In this document: positions 36,282 to 45,219 of the stretch, in pieces
Position numbering within the stretch: the first letter of the stretch is position 1
How the letters are laid out: each line of letters opens with the position of its first letter
Assembly: GCA_025150425.1 (NCBI GenBank)
Contig: CP102281.1
Coordinates: forward strand, 2,294,001 to 2,358,000
From: [Eubacterium] siraeum
GTDB taxonomy: Bacteria > Bacillota > Clostridia > Oscillospirales > Ruminococcaceae
DNA length: 64,000 nucleotides
Direction: 5' to 3'
Notes under the pieces: model-generated
Database searches by the model: none
The model's input: only the letters and a program-made list of their open reading frames with translations
Told to the model about the DNA's origin: nothing
Program-made: the position numbers and the translations under genes

Positions 36282-37277
36282 TCACGCCTTTCCTGCGGTT
36301 TTTGCCGCTTTTTCCTTTTTGCCGCCCTTTTTTAGAATGCCGTTGAGTATCAGATTTATTATCATAATGAACACGAACAGCACAAGTCCTATCGCAAAGA
36401 GCGCCTCTCTGTGAAGTCCGCTCGAATACGGGAATTCGGCAACGATACCTGTTGTGAGGAATTTTACTGATGAGAACAGCTCCGGCATATTTGCGCTGTT
36501 GCCTGCAACAAGGATGATAGCCATAGCCTCACCTATTGCTCTGCCGACACCGAGAACGACACCGGACGCAATACCCGACTTTGCGGCGGGGATAACTACC
36601 TTGAAGATAGTCTGTATCCTGGTTGCTCCCAGCCCATAGCTTGCCTCTCTGTATTCAGAAGGAACGGCGGATATTGCGTTCTCCGAAATGTTTATGATAG
36701 TGGGAAGTATCATTATGGCAAGTACGATTATTGCACTTGCAAGGTTTGCGCCGCCTGTGAACTGATGTGTAGGATCATTAGCATAAATGACCTCCTCCAG
36801 TGCGTACATAAGCGGCTTTACAAGATTTGCGCCGAGCAAACCGTATATAACCGACGGGATACCCGCAAGAAGCTCGACCGCAGGCTTTACTACGTTCTTC
36901 ATAGCCTTAGGCGCAAGCTCGGACAGGAACACCGCTGTGAGAAGTCCTATCGGAACACCGATCACTATTGCACCGAGAGTACCGAATACCGATGTGAGAA
37001 TCAGCGGGAGGATACCGAACTGTTCTTTTTTTGCGTACCAAGTATCACCGAACAGAAAATCGGTCAATCCGATTTTTCCGATAGCGGGAGCACCCGATAT
37101 TATCATATAAATTGTTATCATCAGGACGCACGCTACCGCTGTGATCCCACACACGGTAAATATGTACTTCATTACACGCTCTGTAACGTTTGTGAATCCC
37201 GATTTTTTACTTCTTATAGCAGATCTCTGCTTTCCGACCGAGCCTACCGCAACTGCTGCGCCGCTTGTCTTTTCCAA
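36282..37277 (-). CDS. pstC: Phosphate ABC transporter permease PstC
   Basis: A permease of about 331 residues with six membrane helices. It shows the PstC motif ELLAGIPSVIYGLLGAN and the EAA loop VPSEYREASYGLGATR. The start is unclear. A TTG at 37277 has AAAGG nine bases upstream and is preferred here; ATGs at 37286 and 37304 are in frame, but the first touches that ribosome site and the second has none. It is the second gene of the pst row, about 75-100 bp after pstS. Confidence 0.95.
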   Translation of the reverse strand: MEKTSGAAVAVGSVGKQRSAIRSKKSGFTNVTERVMKYIFTVCGITAVACVLMITIYMIISGAPAIGKIGLTDFLFGDTWYAKKEQFGILPLILTSVFGTLGAIVIGVPIGLLTAVFLSELAPKAMKNVVKPAVELLAGIPSVIYGLLGANLVKPLMYALEEVIYANDPTHQFTGGANLASAIIVLAIMILPTIINISENAISAVPSEYREASYGLGATRIQTIFKVVIPAAKSGIASGVVLGVGRAIGEAMAIILVAGNSANMPELFSSVKFLTTGIVAEFPYSSGLHREALFAIGLVLFVFIMIINLILNGILKKGGKKEKAAKTAGKA

Positions 37278-37377
37278 GTAAACCATCCTTTCAGGGCTAT
37301 ACATACTTATACAGCAAATTCCGGTAACGGATTGCTACCGGAAAAGTGCTTACTGTACAGGAATTATCGACTTGTTT

Positions 37378-38235
37378 TTACTTTACGGGAACTGCACCCT
37401 GTGCAAGTACGAGTGCCTGACCTTCTTCTGAGAGAATGAAGTCGAGGTAAGCCTTAACGAGCTTGTTGTCGGAACCCTTGAGCGTTGCGCAGATGAAGGG
37501 TCTCTGTACCTCGTAAGTGCCGCTCTTTATGTTTTCTTCTGTAGCTTCAACACCGCCGACCTTGAGCGCTTTTACTGTTTCGTCAACGTTTGCAAGTGAA
37601 GCGTAACCGATAGCGCCGTCTGTTGTTGCTACCGCGTTGATAACCGAACCTGTAGATTCAAGCTCCTGCGCGTACTTCGGTTCCTTGTCGCCCATTACGA
37701 TAGACTCGAAACCGTCTCTTGTACCCGAACCGTCCTCACGACCGATAACTACGATAGCCTTGTCATCGCCGCCAAGCTCCTTCCAGTTTGTAATCTCGCC
37801 GGAATATACCTTTGCAAGATCCTGGAGTGTGATGTCTTCGAGCTTGTTTACGGGGTTTACTACAAGAGCGATACCGTCAAGTCCTACTACTGTAGCGTCG
37901 AGCTTTTCAGCTTCTTCGTCCTTGAGTTTTCTTGATGAGTTACCGATGTCGCACTTGCCCTCTGAGGCTTCCTGGATACCTGTACCCGAACCTGTGAGGT
38001 TTAAGTTAACTGTTACGCCCTTGTTCTTTTCCATAAATGCGCCGTTAACAGCCTTGATAACTTTTTCCATTGATGTTGAGCCGTTCATTGACAGTGTGCC
38101 GCTGAGTTCCTCTGTAGCTGTAGATGATGCTTCGGAAGATGTGCCTGCTACGCTGCTTGTTGCAGTTTGGGAACAGCCTGTTGCTGCAGCAACTAAAGCT
38201 GCGCCTGCGATAAGTGATATTAACTTCTTGTTCAT
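37378..38235 (-). CDS. pstS: Phosphate-binding lipoprotein PstS
   Basis: A 285-residue substrate-binding protein of the phosphate importer. It has a lipoprotein signal: MNKKLISLIAGAALVAAATGC, with Cys at position 21 as the lipid attachment site, then a Ser/Thr-rich linker. The binding region contains NGSTSMEK, GSGTGIQEASEGKCDIGNSS and GREDGSGTRDGFES, the phosphate-contact loops of PstS. It is the first gene of the row and faces the 38591 gene across a control region rich in TTTACA boxes. Confidence 0.97.
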   Translation of the reverse strand: MNKKLISLIAGAALVAAATGCSQTATSSVAGTSSEASSTATEELSGTLSMNGSTSMEKVIKAVNGAFMEKNKGVTVNLNLTGSGTGIQEASEGKCDIGNSSRKLKDEEAEKLDATVVGLDGIALVVNPVNKLEDITLQDLAKVYSGEITNWKELGGDDKAIVVIGREDGSGTRDGFESIVMGDKEPKYAQELESTGSVINAVATTDGAIGYASLANVDETVKALKVGGVEATEENIKSGTYEVQRPFICATLKGSDNKLVKAYLDFILSEEGQALVLAQGAVPVK

Positions 38236-38342
38236 GTTGTTTCCTTTCTTAAGGGCGATACCCCTCGGAGTTTTCCTGATACTCCATAATGTTTATGTAC
38301 ATTTTTATCTGCCGTTCGGTTTCCCTCCCGACTACATTTCAT

Positions 38343-38558
38343 ATTATAGTCACAACGGGCTTTACATTAAAGCAAGGAATGGTATAAAGTCGGTAAAGTT
38401 TTTGTAAAGCCGCATATTCCGCATAGCAAAGCCAAACTATACACCGACTTTACATTTTTGCCGTGCGACTTTACATTCGATTTTTAACGCTTTACAGTTT
38501 TCAGCCGTCACTCTGAATAGCTTTATATCTTGATTTGGCGGTTAATTTATGGTAGAAT
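38343..38558. promoter_or_regulatory. Divergent pstS / 38591 control region with Pho-box-like sites
   Basis: Toward pstS there is a minus-strand TATAAT (38348-38343), a palindrome GCTTTA-CAT-TAAAGC (38359-38373), and on the minus strand CTTTACAAAAACTTTACC (38409-38392), a direct repeat with the 11-bp period of Pho boxes. Toward the 38591 gene a promoter TTGATT-17-TAGAAT (38530-38558) is preceded by three CTTTACA boxes whose TTTACA cores begin at 38449, 38470 and 38491, exactly 21 bp apart. PhoB control of both directions is inferred. Confidence 0.65.
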
Positions 38559-38590
38559 AATATCAAAAGTCACACGAAAGAAGGTATAAT

Positions 38591-39670
38591 ATGCCACACT
38601 CATCGGGCGGAGGCTCTCACGGGGGCGGAAGCCACCACTCCTCCTCATCACACAGCTCGTCACACCGTTCATCATCGGGAGGCGGCTCAAGCAGAATAAG
38701 GACCAGCCGCACATATTTCCCCGGTGCAAGAAGATTCGTCTATTACAGAAACGGCGTTCCGAACTACGTCTACTCGGATACCGATTTATCAAAAGGTCCG
38801 AGCAAGCTGAGATTTTTAATGCTCATATTCTATGTACCGTTTGTTCTGGCGGCATTTTTGATGATATTCACGTCTTTCGGCGTACCAGAAAAGCTGAAGG
38901 TTGATTATAACTCGCAGATAGTTATACAGGACGATGCTAACGTACTCGGAGATACAACGAAGCTCAGTGACGCACTTGAGGATTTCTTCAACACAACGGG
39001 TATTTCTCCTGCGGTAATGACTGTGTACAACTCCGACTGGGAGGATAACTATACCAACCTTGAGAAGTACGCTTATGAGCTTTATGTAAACCGGTTCTAT
39101 GACGAAAAGCACTGGCTGATAGTGTATTCTCAGCCGAAAGATCCCGACGATGAATTCAACAACTGGTACTGGGAGGGTATGCAGGGCGATGATACCGACA
39201 GTATCATTACTTCATCCGTAGCATACGATTTTACAAACGATCTGCACAAGAGGCTGCTTGTCGAGGGAACAAAGGTAAATGACGCTATCACCGACAGCTT
39301 TAACGCACTTACTCCTACTGTAATGAAGTTCAGATTTGATGGCGAAACCTTCGGAATAGGAATCTTTATGCTCCTGTTCGTCTGCATACACGCATTCTTT
39401 ATGGTATTCTTCCGACCTGACGCAAAGAAATACAAGGGAGCAAAGGAAGTGCCGCTTGACGACAACTACGCTCCTCCTCAGCAGACTGCACCGCAGCCGC
39501 AATCTGTCGTAATGAAACAGGCCTCCTGCGAATACTGCGGAGGCGTCTATACCGTAGGCAGCTGCAACGCCTGCCCTCACTGCGGCGCACCTATTCAGCC
39601 GCAGGATTACACTGTTCCCGTACATAACGGCACGAGTACAGCAAACACAACAAGCACAAACATGCATTAA
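38591..39670 (+). CDS. TPM-like membrane protein with Ser/His/Gly-rich N-terminus and zinc ribbon
   Basis: A 359-residue protein. The first 37 residues are almost only Ser, Gly and His. A membrane helix (~75-95) follows, then an extracytoplasmic domain (~105-245) resembling TPM domains (DDANVLGDTTKLSDALEDFF and HWLIVYS), a second helix (~250-270), a Pro/Gln-rich linker, and a C-terminal zinc ribbon CEYCGG ... CPHCGAP. TPM domains occur in thylakoid and cell-envelope maintenance proteins, some with phosphatase activity. Its promoter region is shared with pstS and carries TTTACA boxes, so it may be induced by phosphate starvation. Exact function is unknown. Confidence 0.7.
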   Translation: MPHSSGGGSHGGGSHHSSSSHSSSHRSSSGGGSSRIRTSRTYFPGARRFVYYRNGVPNYVYSDTDLSKGPSKLRFLMLIFYVPFVLAAFLMIFTSFGVPEKLKVDYNSQIVIQDDANVLGDTTKLSDALEDFFNTTGISPAVMTVYNSDWEDNYTNLEKYAYELYVNRFYDEKHWLIVYSQPKDPDDEFNNWYWEGMQGDDTDSIITSSVAYDFTNDLHKRLLVEGTKVNDAITDSFNALTPTVMKFRFDGETFGIGIFMLLFVCIHAFFMVFFRPDAKKYKGAKEVPLDDNYAPPQQTAPQPQSVVMKQASCEYCGGVYTVGSCNACPHCGAPIQPQDYTVPVHNGTSTANTTSTNMH

Positions 39671-39688
39671 CAATCATTGAGGTATAAT

Positions 39689-40177
39689 ATGAACGACTCA
39701 AGGATAACAGATTCACCGATAGGCGCTGTACTGCTTATAATCGGCTCGGTCATAGCGGTTATGGCGCTTGTCTGTGTCATCATTCAGATTTACAAAAATC
39801 ATATTTCAGACAGAAGTATGTGTCGTGAAATTTACGGTACAGATAAGCCTGCCAAGCATAAAAGTGTGCCGAAAAAATTAAAGTCTCTCGAAGAACGTTT
39901 TCGGGAGCTTAATATTCCGCCGGTTTATTCGTTCACAGGTAATTGCTACTGCGAACATTTCACGATAACGGTGAAGCGTGAATTTATATTTTATGTATGC
40001 TGTCACACGGTTGGCGGCGAAACGCTTGACAAAAAGCTGTTTTTAAATTTCGAAAAAGCAAGGCGGTACATTTTCCGTGAGGTTATGGATATAGTTCTGA
40101 ACAGTTACGGAGAAGAAGGGTATCAGGTATACGCTTCAAAGCTCACCGCCGAAGAAAAAGAGACAATGGGTATATAA
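39689..40177 (+). CDS. Small membrane-anchored protein of unknown function
   Basis: A 162-residue protein with one N-terminal helix (about residues 10-35) and a soluble domain containing GNCYCEHFTITVKREFIFYVCCHT and KARRYIFREVMDIVLNSYG. I do not recognise a family. The ATG at 39689 follows GAGG at seven bases; the same GAGG/AAGG-TATAATATG arrangement precedes the upstream gene, 18 bp away. The two are probably co-transcribed and end at the 40211 terminator. Confidence 0.6.
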   Translation: MNDSRITDSPIGAVLLIIGSVIAVMALVCVIIQIYKNHISDRSMCREIYGTDKPAKHKSVPKKLKSLEERFRELNIPPVYSFTGNCYCEHFTITVKREFIFYVCCHTVGGETLDKKLFLNFEKARRYIFREVMDIVLNSYGEEGYQVYASKLTAEEKETMGI

Positions 40178-40210
40178 TCCGCAGGACTCAAGCCGCATAT
40201 AAACGCAAAA

Positions 40211-40236
40211 ATCCCCTCCGCAAAAGCGGAGGGGAT
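40211..40236. terminator. Bidirectional intrinsic terminator
   Basis: ATCCCCTCCGC-AAAA-GCGGAGGGGAT, between the convergent 39689 and GH130 genes. Confidence 0.9.
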
Positions 40237-40258
40237 AGTTTTATGCTTTGTCTGTCAA

Positions 40259-41266
40259 TCAGACACTGCTGTGCTTCTTAACGTAGTCTACAACCTCGTC
40301 AACAGTTGTGAATGCCATGCTTACGCAGGTATCTGCACAACCGTAGTAGATAGCGATTCTGCCTGTATCAGCGTCGCAGAGTGCTGCACAGGGGAATGTA
40401 ACGTTCTGAACGTCGCCTACGCACTCATAATACTCTCTGGGGTTGAGAAGGTACTCAGCGCAACGATACTTAACCTTCCAGGGCTTGTCGATGTCGAGGA
40501 TAGCAGCTGAGAAGCTGTATACATAGCCGTTGCAGCTCTGGAGAACGCCGTGGTAGAATACCAGCCAGCCTTCGCTTGTCTCTATCGGGATAGGACCTGC
40601 ACCGATCTTGAGTGATTCCCAGCCCTTCATAGGAGCCATAACGTGTCTGTGTTCGCCCCAGTACTTCATATCGGGCGACTGTGAAAGGTACATATCGCCG
40701 AAAGGTGTGTGACCGCTGTCTGAAGGACGGCTGAACATAACGTACTTGCCGTTTATCTTACGGGGGAACAGAACACCGTTTCTGTTAAAGGGAAGGAATG
40801 CGTTCTCGCACTGGTGGAACTCCTTGAAGTCCTTTGTCCAGCCCACACCGATTGTAGGCTTCCAGCCGTATGCGTTGCACCATGTAATCCAGAATCTGTC
40901 CTCGATCCATACGCATCTGGGGTCGTAACCGTACTGCCAGGGGTTAGCTTCTGCAGTTTCGGGATCGTCGTTTATCCATTCAACCTTTTCTTCGTTGAGG
41001 TTCCAGTGTACGCCGTCCTCAGAGAAGCCTGCGTGGATAGCCATATTTCTTTCCTTGTCGTCAACACGGAAAACACCTGCGAACTTGCCCTTTTCGCTCT
41101 CGAAAGGAACAACTGCGCTGTTGAAGATAGAGTTGCTGGTAGGAAGAAGGTCACGGGGGATTATGGGGTTGTTGTCTGCACGCCAGATAACGTCCTTACA
41201 GCCTGCGGGTCTGTCCTGCCAGGGAATGTTCGGTAATGATGTACCGTTGATAACTTTTACGTTCAT
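40259..41266 (-). CDS. GH130 beta-1,4-mannooligosaccharide phosphorylase-type enzyme
   Basis: A 335-residue five-bladed beta-propeller glycoside phosphorylase of family GH130. Such enzymes split beta-mannosides with phosphate to give mannose 1-phosphate. Recognisable segments are the N-terminal [31 protein letters not shown] (catalytic Asp region), [24 protein letters not shown] and [22 protein letters not shown]. There is no signal peptide, so mannooligosaccharides must be imported. The length fits subfamily 2 (mannooligosaccharide phosphorylase) better than mannosylglucose phosphorylase. I chose the ATG at 41266 because AAGGAG lies nine bases upstream. It stands alone, with its own promoter. 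Confidence 0.9.
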   Translation of the reverse strand: MNVKVINGTSLPNIPWQDRPAGCKDVIWRADNNPIIPRDLLPTSNSIFNSAVVPFESEKGKFAGVFRVDDKERNMAIHAGFSEDGVHWNLNEEKVEWINDDPETAEANPWQYGYDPRCVWIEDRFWITWCNAYGWKPTIGVGWTKDFKEFHQCENAFLPFNRNGVLFPRKINGKYVMFSRPSDSGHTPFGDMYLSQSPDMKYWGEHRHVMAPMKGWESLKIGAGPIPIETSEGWLVFYHGVLQSCNGYVYSFSAAILDIDKPWKVKYRCAEYLLNPREYYECVGDVQNVTFPCAALCDADTGRIAIYYGCADTCVSMAFTTVDEVVDYVKKHSSV

Positions 41267-41326
41267 ACTTGATTCTCCTTGATAAGTCATATTTCCGTTA
41301 AGAAGCGTAAATCGCTCTTTGTATTA

Positions 41327-41355
41327 AGTATATCATAGCCATTCTTCAAATGCAA
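41327..41355 (-). promoter_or_regulatory. Promoter of the GH130 gene
   Basis: On the minus strand: TTGCAT (41355-41350), 17 bases, TATACT (41332-41327). Confidence 0.6.
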
Positions 41356-41562
41356 GAGTTTTTGTTAAATTTTTTTACTTAATTTTTAGGCTAATAAACT
41401 AAAAACAGATTAAATTTTGATTACAAATCTACATTGCGTATTATAGCAGAGCATTCTGTGCTGTTGCTTATATCCGATGCGTTGAAAAACGAAAATAACA
41501 AAATTGCGGATAAAATTACAGCACCTGTAAATCGGGCATTCGGAAATTTTCACAAACGAGCA

Positions 41563-41740
41563 GTTAGAACATACTAACGATTTGAGTTAGAATAAACAAA
41601 CTTTTTGTATTTGCGTTAGTCGGTTTGATTTTTGCTTGACAAACCGCTCTGCTGTGAGTACAATATTTTTTGTTAGCAGGTGCTAACCTTTTATTTGGCA
41701 ATCAAGTTAGCTTGTTCTAATTTAATTAGCATTAACTAAT
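41563..41740 (+). promoter_or_regulatory. feo promoter with array of GTTAG-N6-CTAAC operators
   Basis: A perfect promoter TTGACA-17-TACAAT spans 41636-41664. Around it are four sites with the same half-sites and six-base spacing: GTTAG-AACATA-CTAAC (41563-41578), GTTAG-CAGGTG-CTAAC (41672-41687, over the start point), GTTAG-CTTGTT-CTAAT (41706-41721) and ATTAG-CATTAA-CTAAT (41725-41740). A weaker one is GTTAG-AATAAA-CAAAC (41586-41601). The half-sites recall DtxR/IdeR-type iron repressor boxes, so iron repression is inferred. Confidence 0.78.
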
Positions 41741-41795
41741 AAGGTTAGCCAAGACTATAAGCAGACAGTCGGAACAAAAGAAAGGATGACGTTCT

Positions 41796-42008
41796 ATGAT
41801 GCCGCTCATACTCGCATCTGAGGGTGACGAAAATATCATAAGGAAAATCGGCGGAAGTCCTGAGGTCAAGAAGCATCTTGAAAACTTAGGATTTGTAGTC
41901 GGTGGCAACGTAAAAGTCGTTACAACTGTAAACGGTAACCTTATCGTGAATGTCAAAGAGGCAAGGGTTGCGATAAGCAAGGAAATGGCACAAAGAATCA
42001 TGATATGA
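41796..42008 (+). CDS. feoA: FeoA domain protein (first copy)
   Basis: A 70-residue SH3-like FeoA protein, cytosolic partner of the ferrous iron transporter FeoB. It has the family pattern GGSPEVKKHLENLGFVVGGNVKVV and NLIVNVKEARVAISKEMAQRI. AAAGGA lies about ten bases before the double ATG (41796 and 41799). A second feoA follows 25 bp downstream; two feoA genes before feoB are common in Firmicutes. Confidence 0.94.
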   Translation: MMPLILASEGDENIIRKIGGSPEVKKHLENLGFVVGGNVKVVTTVNGNLIVNVKEARVAISKEMAQRIMI

Positions 42009-42033
42009 TTCTTATTATAGAGGAGGATAACCG

Positions 42034-42255
42034 ATGAAGACATTAAAACAGGCAACTGTCGGAGAAACCGTTAAGGTTGTCAAGCTGCACGGCGAGGGCG
42101 CTATCAAGCGCAGAATTATGGATATGGGGCTTACAAAGGGCGTAGAGGTATACGTCCGCAAGGTAGCACCCTTAGGCGACCCTGTTGAAGTAACGGTAAG
42201 AGGCTATGAGCTTTCGCTCAGAAAAGCCGACGCCGAAATGGTAGAGGTTGAATAA
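42034..42255 (+). CDS. feoA: FeoA domain protein (second copy)
   Basis: A 73-residue FeoA protein with AIKRRIMDMGLTKGVEVYVRKVAPLGDPVEVTVRGYELSLRK (in part GLTKGVEVYVRKVAPLGDP), closer to the canonical FeoA than the first copy. GAGGAGG lies eight bases upstream of the ATG. About 94 bp separate it from feoB; that gap holds another GTTAG-N6-CTAAG site. Confidence 0.95.
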   Translation: MKTLKQATVGETVKVVKLHGEGAIKRRIMDMGLTKGVEVYVRKVAPLGDPVEVTVRGYELSLRKADAEMVEVE

Positions 42256-42297
42256 TCTCTGTGTTTCAACAATTTGATCAGGTAATAAACTTAAATG

Positions 42298-42313
42298 GTT
42301 AGTGAAAGCTAAG
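42298..42313 (+). promoter_or_regulatory. Operator-like GTTAG-N6-CTAAG site before feoB
   Basis: GTTAG-TGAAAG-CTAAG repeats the spacing of the feo promoter operators, 37 bp before the feoB start. It could serve a secondary feoB control point. Confidence 0.5.
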
Positions 42314-42349
42314 ACTTTTATGGCTTTATGAAAGAGAGGAATTTTCCCG

Positions 42350-44872
42350 ATGAGTTTAAAAATCGCGCTCGCAGGTAACCCTAACTGCGGCAAAACCACA
42401 TTGTTCAACGCTCTGACGGGCTCAAACCAGTTTGTAGGTAACTGGCCCGGCGTTACCGTTGAAAAGAAGGAGGGTAAGCTCAAAAAGAGCGACGGAGTAG
42501 TAATTACCGACTTACCCGGTATCTATTCACTGTCACCCTACACACTTGAAGAAGTAGTTGCAAGAAACTATCTTATCGAGGAGCGTCCCGACGCTATACT
42601 CAATATCATTGACGGTACGAACCTTGAAAGAAACCTTTACCTTACAACACAGCTCACAGAGCTTGGCATTCCTGTTGTTATTGCCATCAATATGATGGAT
42701 ATAGTAAAGAAGAACGGCGACAAGATAAACATTGAGGAGCTTTCAAGGGAGCTTGGATGTAAAGTTGTCGAAATCTCGGCTCTTAAGGGCACGGGAATAA
42801 AGGAAGCCGCAGACGCTGCGGTTGAAGCGGCTAAGAACGGCAAGACAGTTCCTATGCACACATTCTCAGGTCCTGTTGAGCATACGATAGCTCACATAGA
42901 GGAAGCTGCAGTACACAATATGCCTGAAGAACAGCAGAGATGGTATGCTATAAAGCTGTTCGAGCGTGACGACAAGGTTATTGAAAAGCTGAATCTTGAC
43001 AGCGCTGTAATGGCTCACATTGACGAGGATATAAAGAATGTCGAAAAAGAGCTTGACGACGACGCAGAAAGCATTATAACAAACGAAAGATACGTTTACA
43101 TAGCTGAGCTTATCAAGGGCTGTTACAAGAAGAAATCGGCTGGTCAGCTGACAACCTCGGATAAGATTGACAAGGTCGTTACAAACCGTTTTGCCGCTCT
43201 TCCGATATTCGCTGTAATAATGTTCCTCGTTTACTATATTTCAATGGTAACGGTAGGTACAGCCGCAACAGACTGGGCTAATGATGGACTGTTCGGTGAC
43301 GGCTGGCACTTGTTCGGAATAGGCTCGTCGGATTATGAGGACGCATCGGGCGCTTACTCTGACGCTTTGGAGGCTGTTAACGGTTTCGTTACAATAGAGC
43401 CTGACAGTGAGGATTTTGAGCCGGGTACTGCTCTTGAAACACTCAAGTCATACAAGCCCGAAGGCGAGAATCCTTCAGTGCAGATAGATGTAGAGGACGA
43501 GGAAACACTTGAAGTAAGCCAGCTTACAGTTTACTACAAGGAGATCCCTGCAAACGCAGATGAAGACACGACACTCGGCATCACATATCTTGACGCTGTT
43601 AAGTACTTTGAAGAAGGCGGCGAAAGCGCATTTGAAGAACCCGATCCCGCAAGCTACGGCGTATGGGTACCCGGTATCCCCGTACTTATCGAGCAGGGTC
43701 TTGACGCTGTTAACTGCGTAGACTGGTTAAAGGGTCTTATCCTTGACGGTATTGTTGCCGGTGTAGGCGCTGTACTCGGCTTCGTTCCGCAGATGCTCGT
43801 ACTGTTCATTCTGCTTGCTATTCTTGAGGCTTGCGGTTATATGGCACGTATCGCATTCGTGCTTGACCGTATCTTCAGAAAGTTCGGTCTTTCAGGTAAA
43901 TCGTTCATACCGATACTTGTCGGCACAGGCTGCGGTATCCCCGGTATCATGGCATCAAGAACAATTGAAAACGAGCGTGACCGCCGTATGACGATCATGA
44001 CAACAACATTTATCCCCTGCGGCGCTAAGCAGCCGTTCATAGCAATGATAGCAGGCGCTATCTTCGGCGGTTCTCCGTGGATTGCAACGGGCGCATACTT
44101 CTTAGGTATGGCGGCTATCATCGTTTCGGGTATCATTCTTAAGAAGACAAAGATGTTCGCAGGAGATCCCGCTCCGTTCGTAATGGAGCTTCCCGCATAC
44201 CACATTCCTACAGTTGGAAACGTACTGCGTTCAATGTGGGAGCGTGGCTGGTCATTCATCAAGAAGGCAGGTACTATCATCCTCCTTTCAACTATCTTTG
44301 TTTGGTTCACATCATTCTTCGGCTGGGTAGACGGTGCATTCACAATGCTCGATGAATCACAGATGGATTGCAGTATCTTAGCTAATATCGGTAAGGCTAT
44401 CTGCTGGATATTCGCACCTCTCGGCTGGGGCGACTGGCAGGCGACTGTTGCGGCTGTTACAGGTCTTGTTGCAAAGGAAAATATCGTTGCGACAATGGGT
44501 ATCCTTTACGGAAGCGGCGACGCTACTGTATGGCAGACGCTTGCAAGCAGCTTCACAGCTGTAACAGGTATGTCGTTCCTCGTATTCAACCTTCTGTGCG
44601 CTCCCTGCTTTGCCGCAATGGGTGCTATCAAGCGTGAAATGAACAACGCTAAGTGGTTCTGGTTTGCAATCGGTTATGAGTGCGGTTTTGCTTATGTAAT
44701 CGCTCTTATGATAAACTATTTCGGCAAGCTGTTCACAGGCGCACTTGCAGGTGCAGGCGACATAATCGGTCTTATCGTTGCATTCCTTCTCCTTGCCGCT
44801 CTTATCTACCTTCTCGTTCGTCCTTACAAGGAAAGCAAGAAGCTCGGCGTTAAGGTCAAGGTTACAAAGTAA
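42350..44872 (+). CDS. feoB: Ferrous iron transporter FeoB with acidic extracytoplasmic insertion
   Basis: An 840-residue GTP-driven ferrous iron permease. The G domain has GNPNCGKTTLFNALTG (G1, residue 9), NWPGVTVEKKEG, DLPG (G3) and NMMD (G4). After the first membrane helix (~284-303) there is an unusual acidic region up to about residue 437 (with DSEDFEPGTALE and VEDEETLEVS), roughly 110 residues longer than in E. coli FeoB. The rest is the usual transporter core with two Gate-like segments: GLSGKSFIPILVGTGCGIPG and FIPCGAKQPF, then GAIKREMNNAKWFWFAIGYE. GAGAGGAATTTTCCCG precedes the ATG. Iron import in the anaerobic gut is the expected role. Confidence 0.97.
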   Translation: MSLKIALAGNPNCGKTTLFNALTGSNQFVGNWPGVTVEKKEGKLKKSDGVVITDLPGIYSLSPYTLEEVVARNYLIEERPDAILNIIDGTNLERNLYLTTQLTELGIPVVIAINMMDIVKKNGDKINIEELSRELGCKVVEISALKGTGIKEAADAAVEAAKNGKTVPMHTFSGPVEHTIAHIEEAAVHNMPEEQQRWYAIKLFERDDKVIEKLNLDSAVMAHIDEDIKNVEKELDDDAESIITNERYVYIAELIKGCYKKKSAGQLTTSDKIDKVVTNRFAALPIFAVIMFLVYYISMVTVGTAATDWANDGLFGDGWHLFGIGSSDYEDASGAYSDALEAVNGFVTIEPDSEDFEPGTALETLKSYKPEGENPSVQIDVEDEETLEVSQLTVYYKEIPANADEDTTLGITYLDAVKYFEEGGESAFEEPDPASYGVWVPGIPVLIEQGLDAVNCVDWLKGLILDGIVAGVGAVLGFVPQMLVLFILLAILEACGYMARIAFVLDRIFRKFGLSGKSFIPILVGTGCGIPGIMASRTIENERDRRMTIMTTTFIPCGAKQPFIAMIAGAIFGGSPWIATGAYFLGMAAIIVSGIILKKTKMFAGDPAPFVMELPAYHIPTVGNVLRSMWERGWSFIKKAGTIILLSTIFVWFTSFFGWVDGAFTMLDESQMDCSILANIGKAICWIFAPLGWGDWQATVAAVTGLVAKENIVATMGILYGSGDATVWQTLASSFTAVTGMSFLVFNLLCAPCFAAMGAIKREMNNAKWFWFAIGYECGFAYVIALMINYFGKLFTGALAGAGDIIGLIVAFLLLAALIYLLVRPYKESKKLGVKVKVTK

Positions 44873-44897
44873 GGTCTTATTTCTGAAATAAAAAGGA

Positions 44898-45101
44898 GTG
44901 ATCTTTATGGATCCTGTTGTAGGTTCAATAATCGTAGCGGTAATTTTACTTGCGGTGATCATACTGATCATTCACAAGCTGGTAAGCGACAAGAAAAAGG
45001 GCAAGTTCTCTTGCGGTGGCTGCGTCGGATGCAGCGGTCACTGCGCCGAATGCCACGGCTGCGGTTCAGCCCCTGAGTCGCAGGCGAAGAAAAGCAAATA
45101 A
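44898..45101 (+). CDS. FeoB-associated Cys-rich membrane protein
   Basis: A 67-residue protein with one membrane helix (about residues 8-28), a KKKGK stop-transfer segment and then CGGCVGCSGHCAECHGCG, six cysteines in 18 residues. This is the small FeoB-associated protein found after feoB in many Firmicutes; it may hand over Fe(II) or help FeoB oligomers. AAAGGAG precedes the ATG, 25 bp after feoB. The operon ends at the 45121 hairpin. Confidence 0.92.
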   Translation: MIFMDPVVGSIIVAVILLAVIILIIHKLVSDKKKGKFSCGGCVGCSGHCAECHGCGSAPESQAKKSK

Positions 45102-45120
45102 GTAATCAATAAAAGTATGA

Positions 45121-45145
45121 AGCGGAGCCGTGTGGTTCCGCTTTT
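45121..45145 (+). terminator. Intrinsic terminator of the feo operon
   Basis: AGCGGAGCC / GGTTCCGCT (one G-U pair), followed by TTTTGCTTT. Confidence 0.85.
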
Positions 45146-45170
45146 GCTTTGAAAAGGAAGATAAAAAATA

Positions 45171-45206
45171 TCCGCACTGCCGTGCAGCATTTAGTGGCAG
45201 TGCGGA
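45171..45206 (-). terminator. Intrinsic terminator of the symporter gene
   Basis: TCCGCACTGCC / GGCAGTGCGGA perfect stem; on the minus strand ATATTTTTT follows. Confidence 0.88.
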
Positions 45207-45219
45207 TAAATTTATCTGT

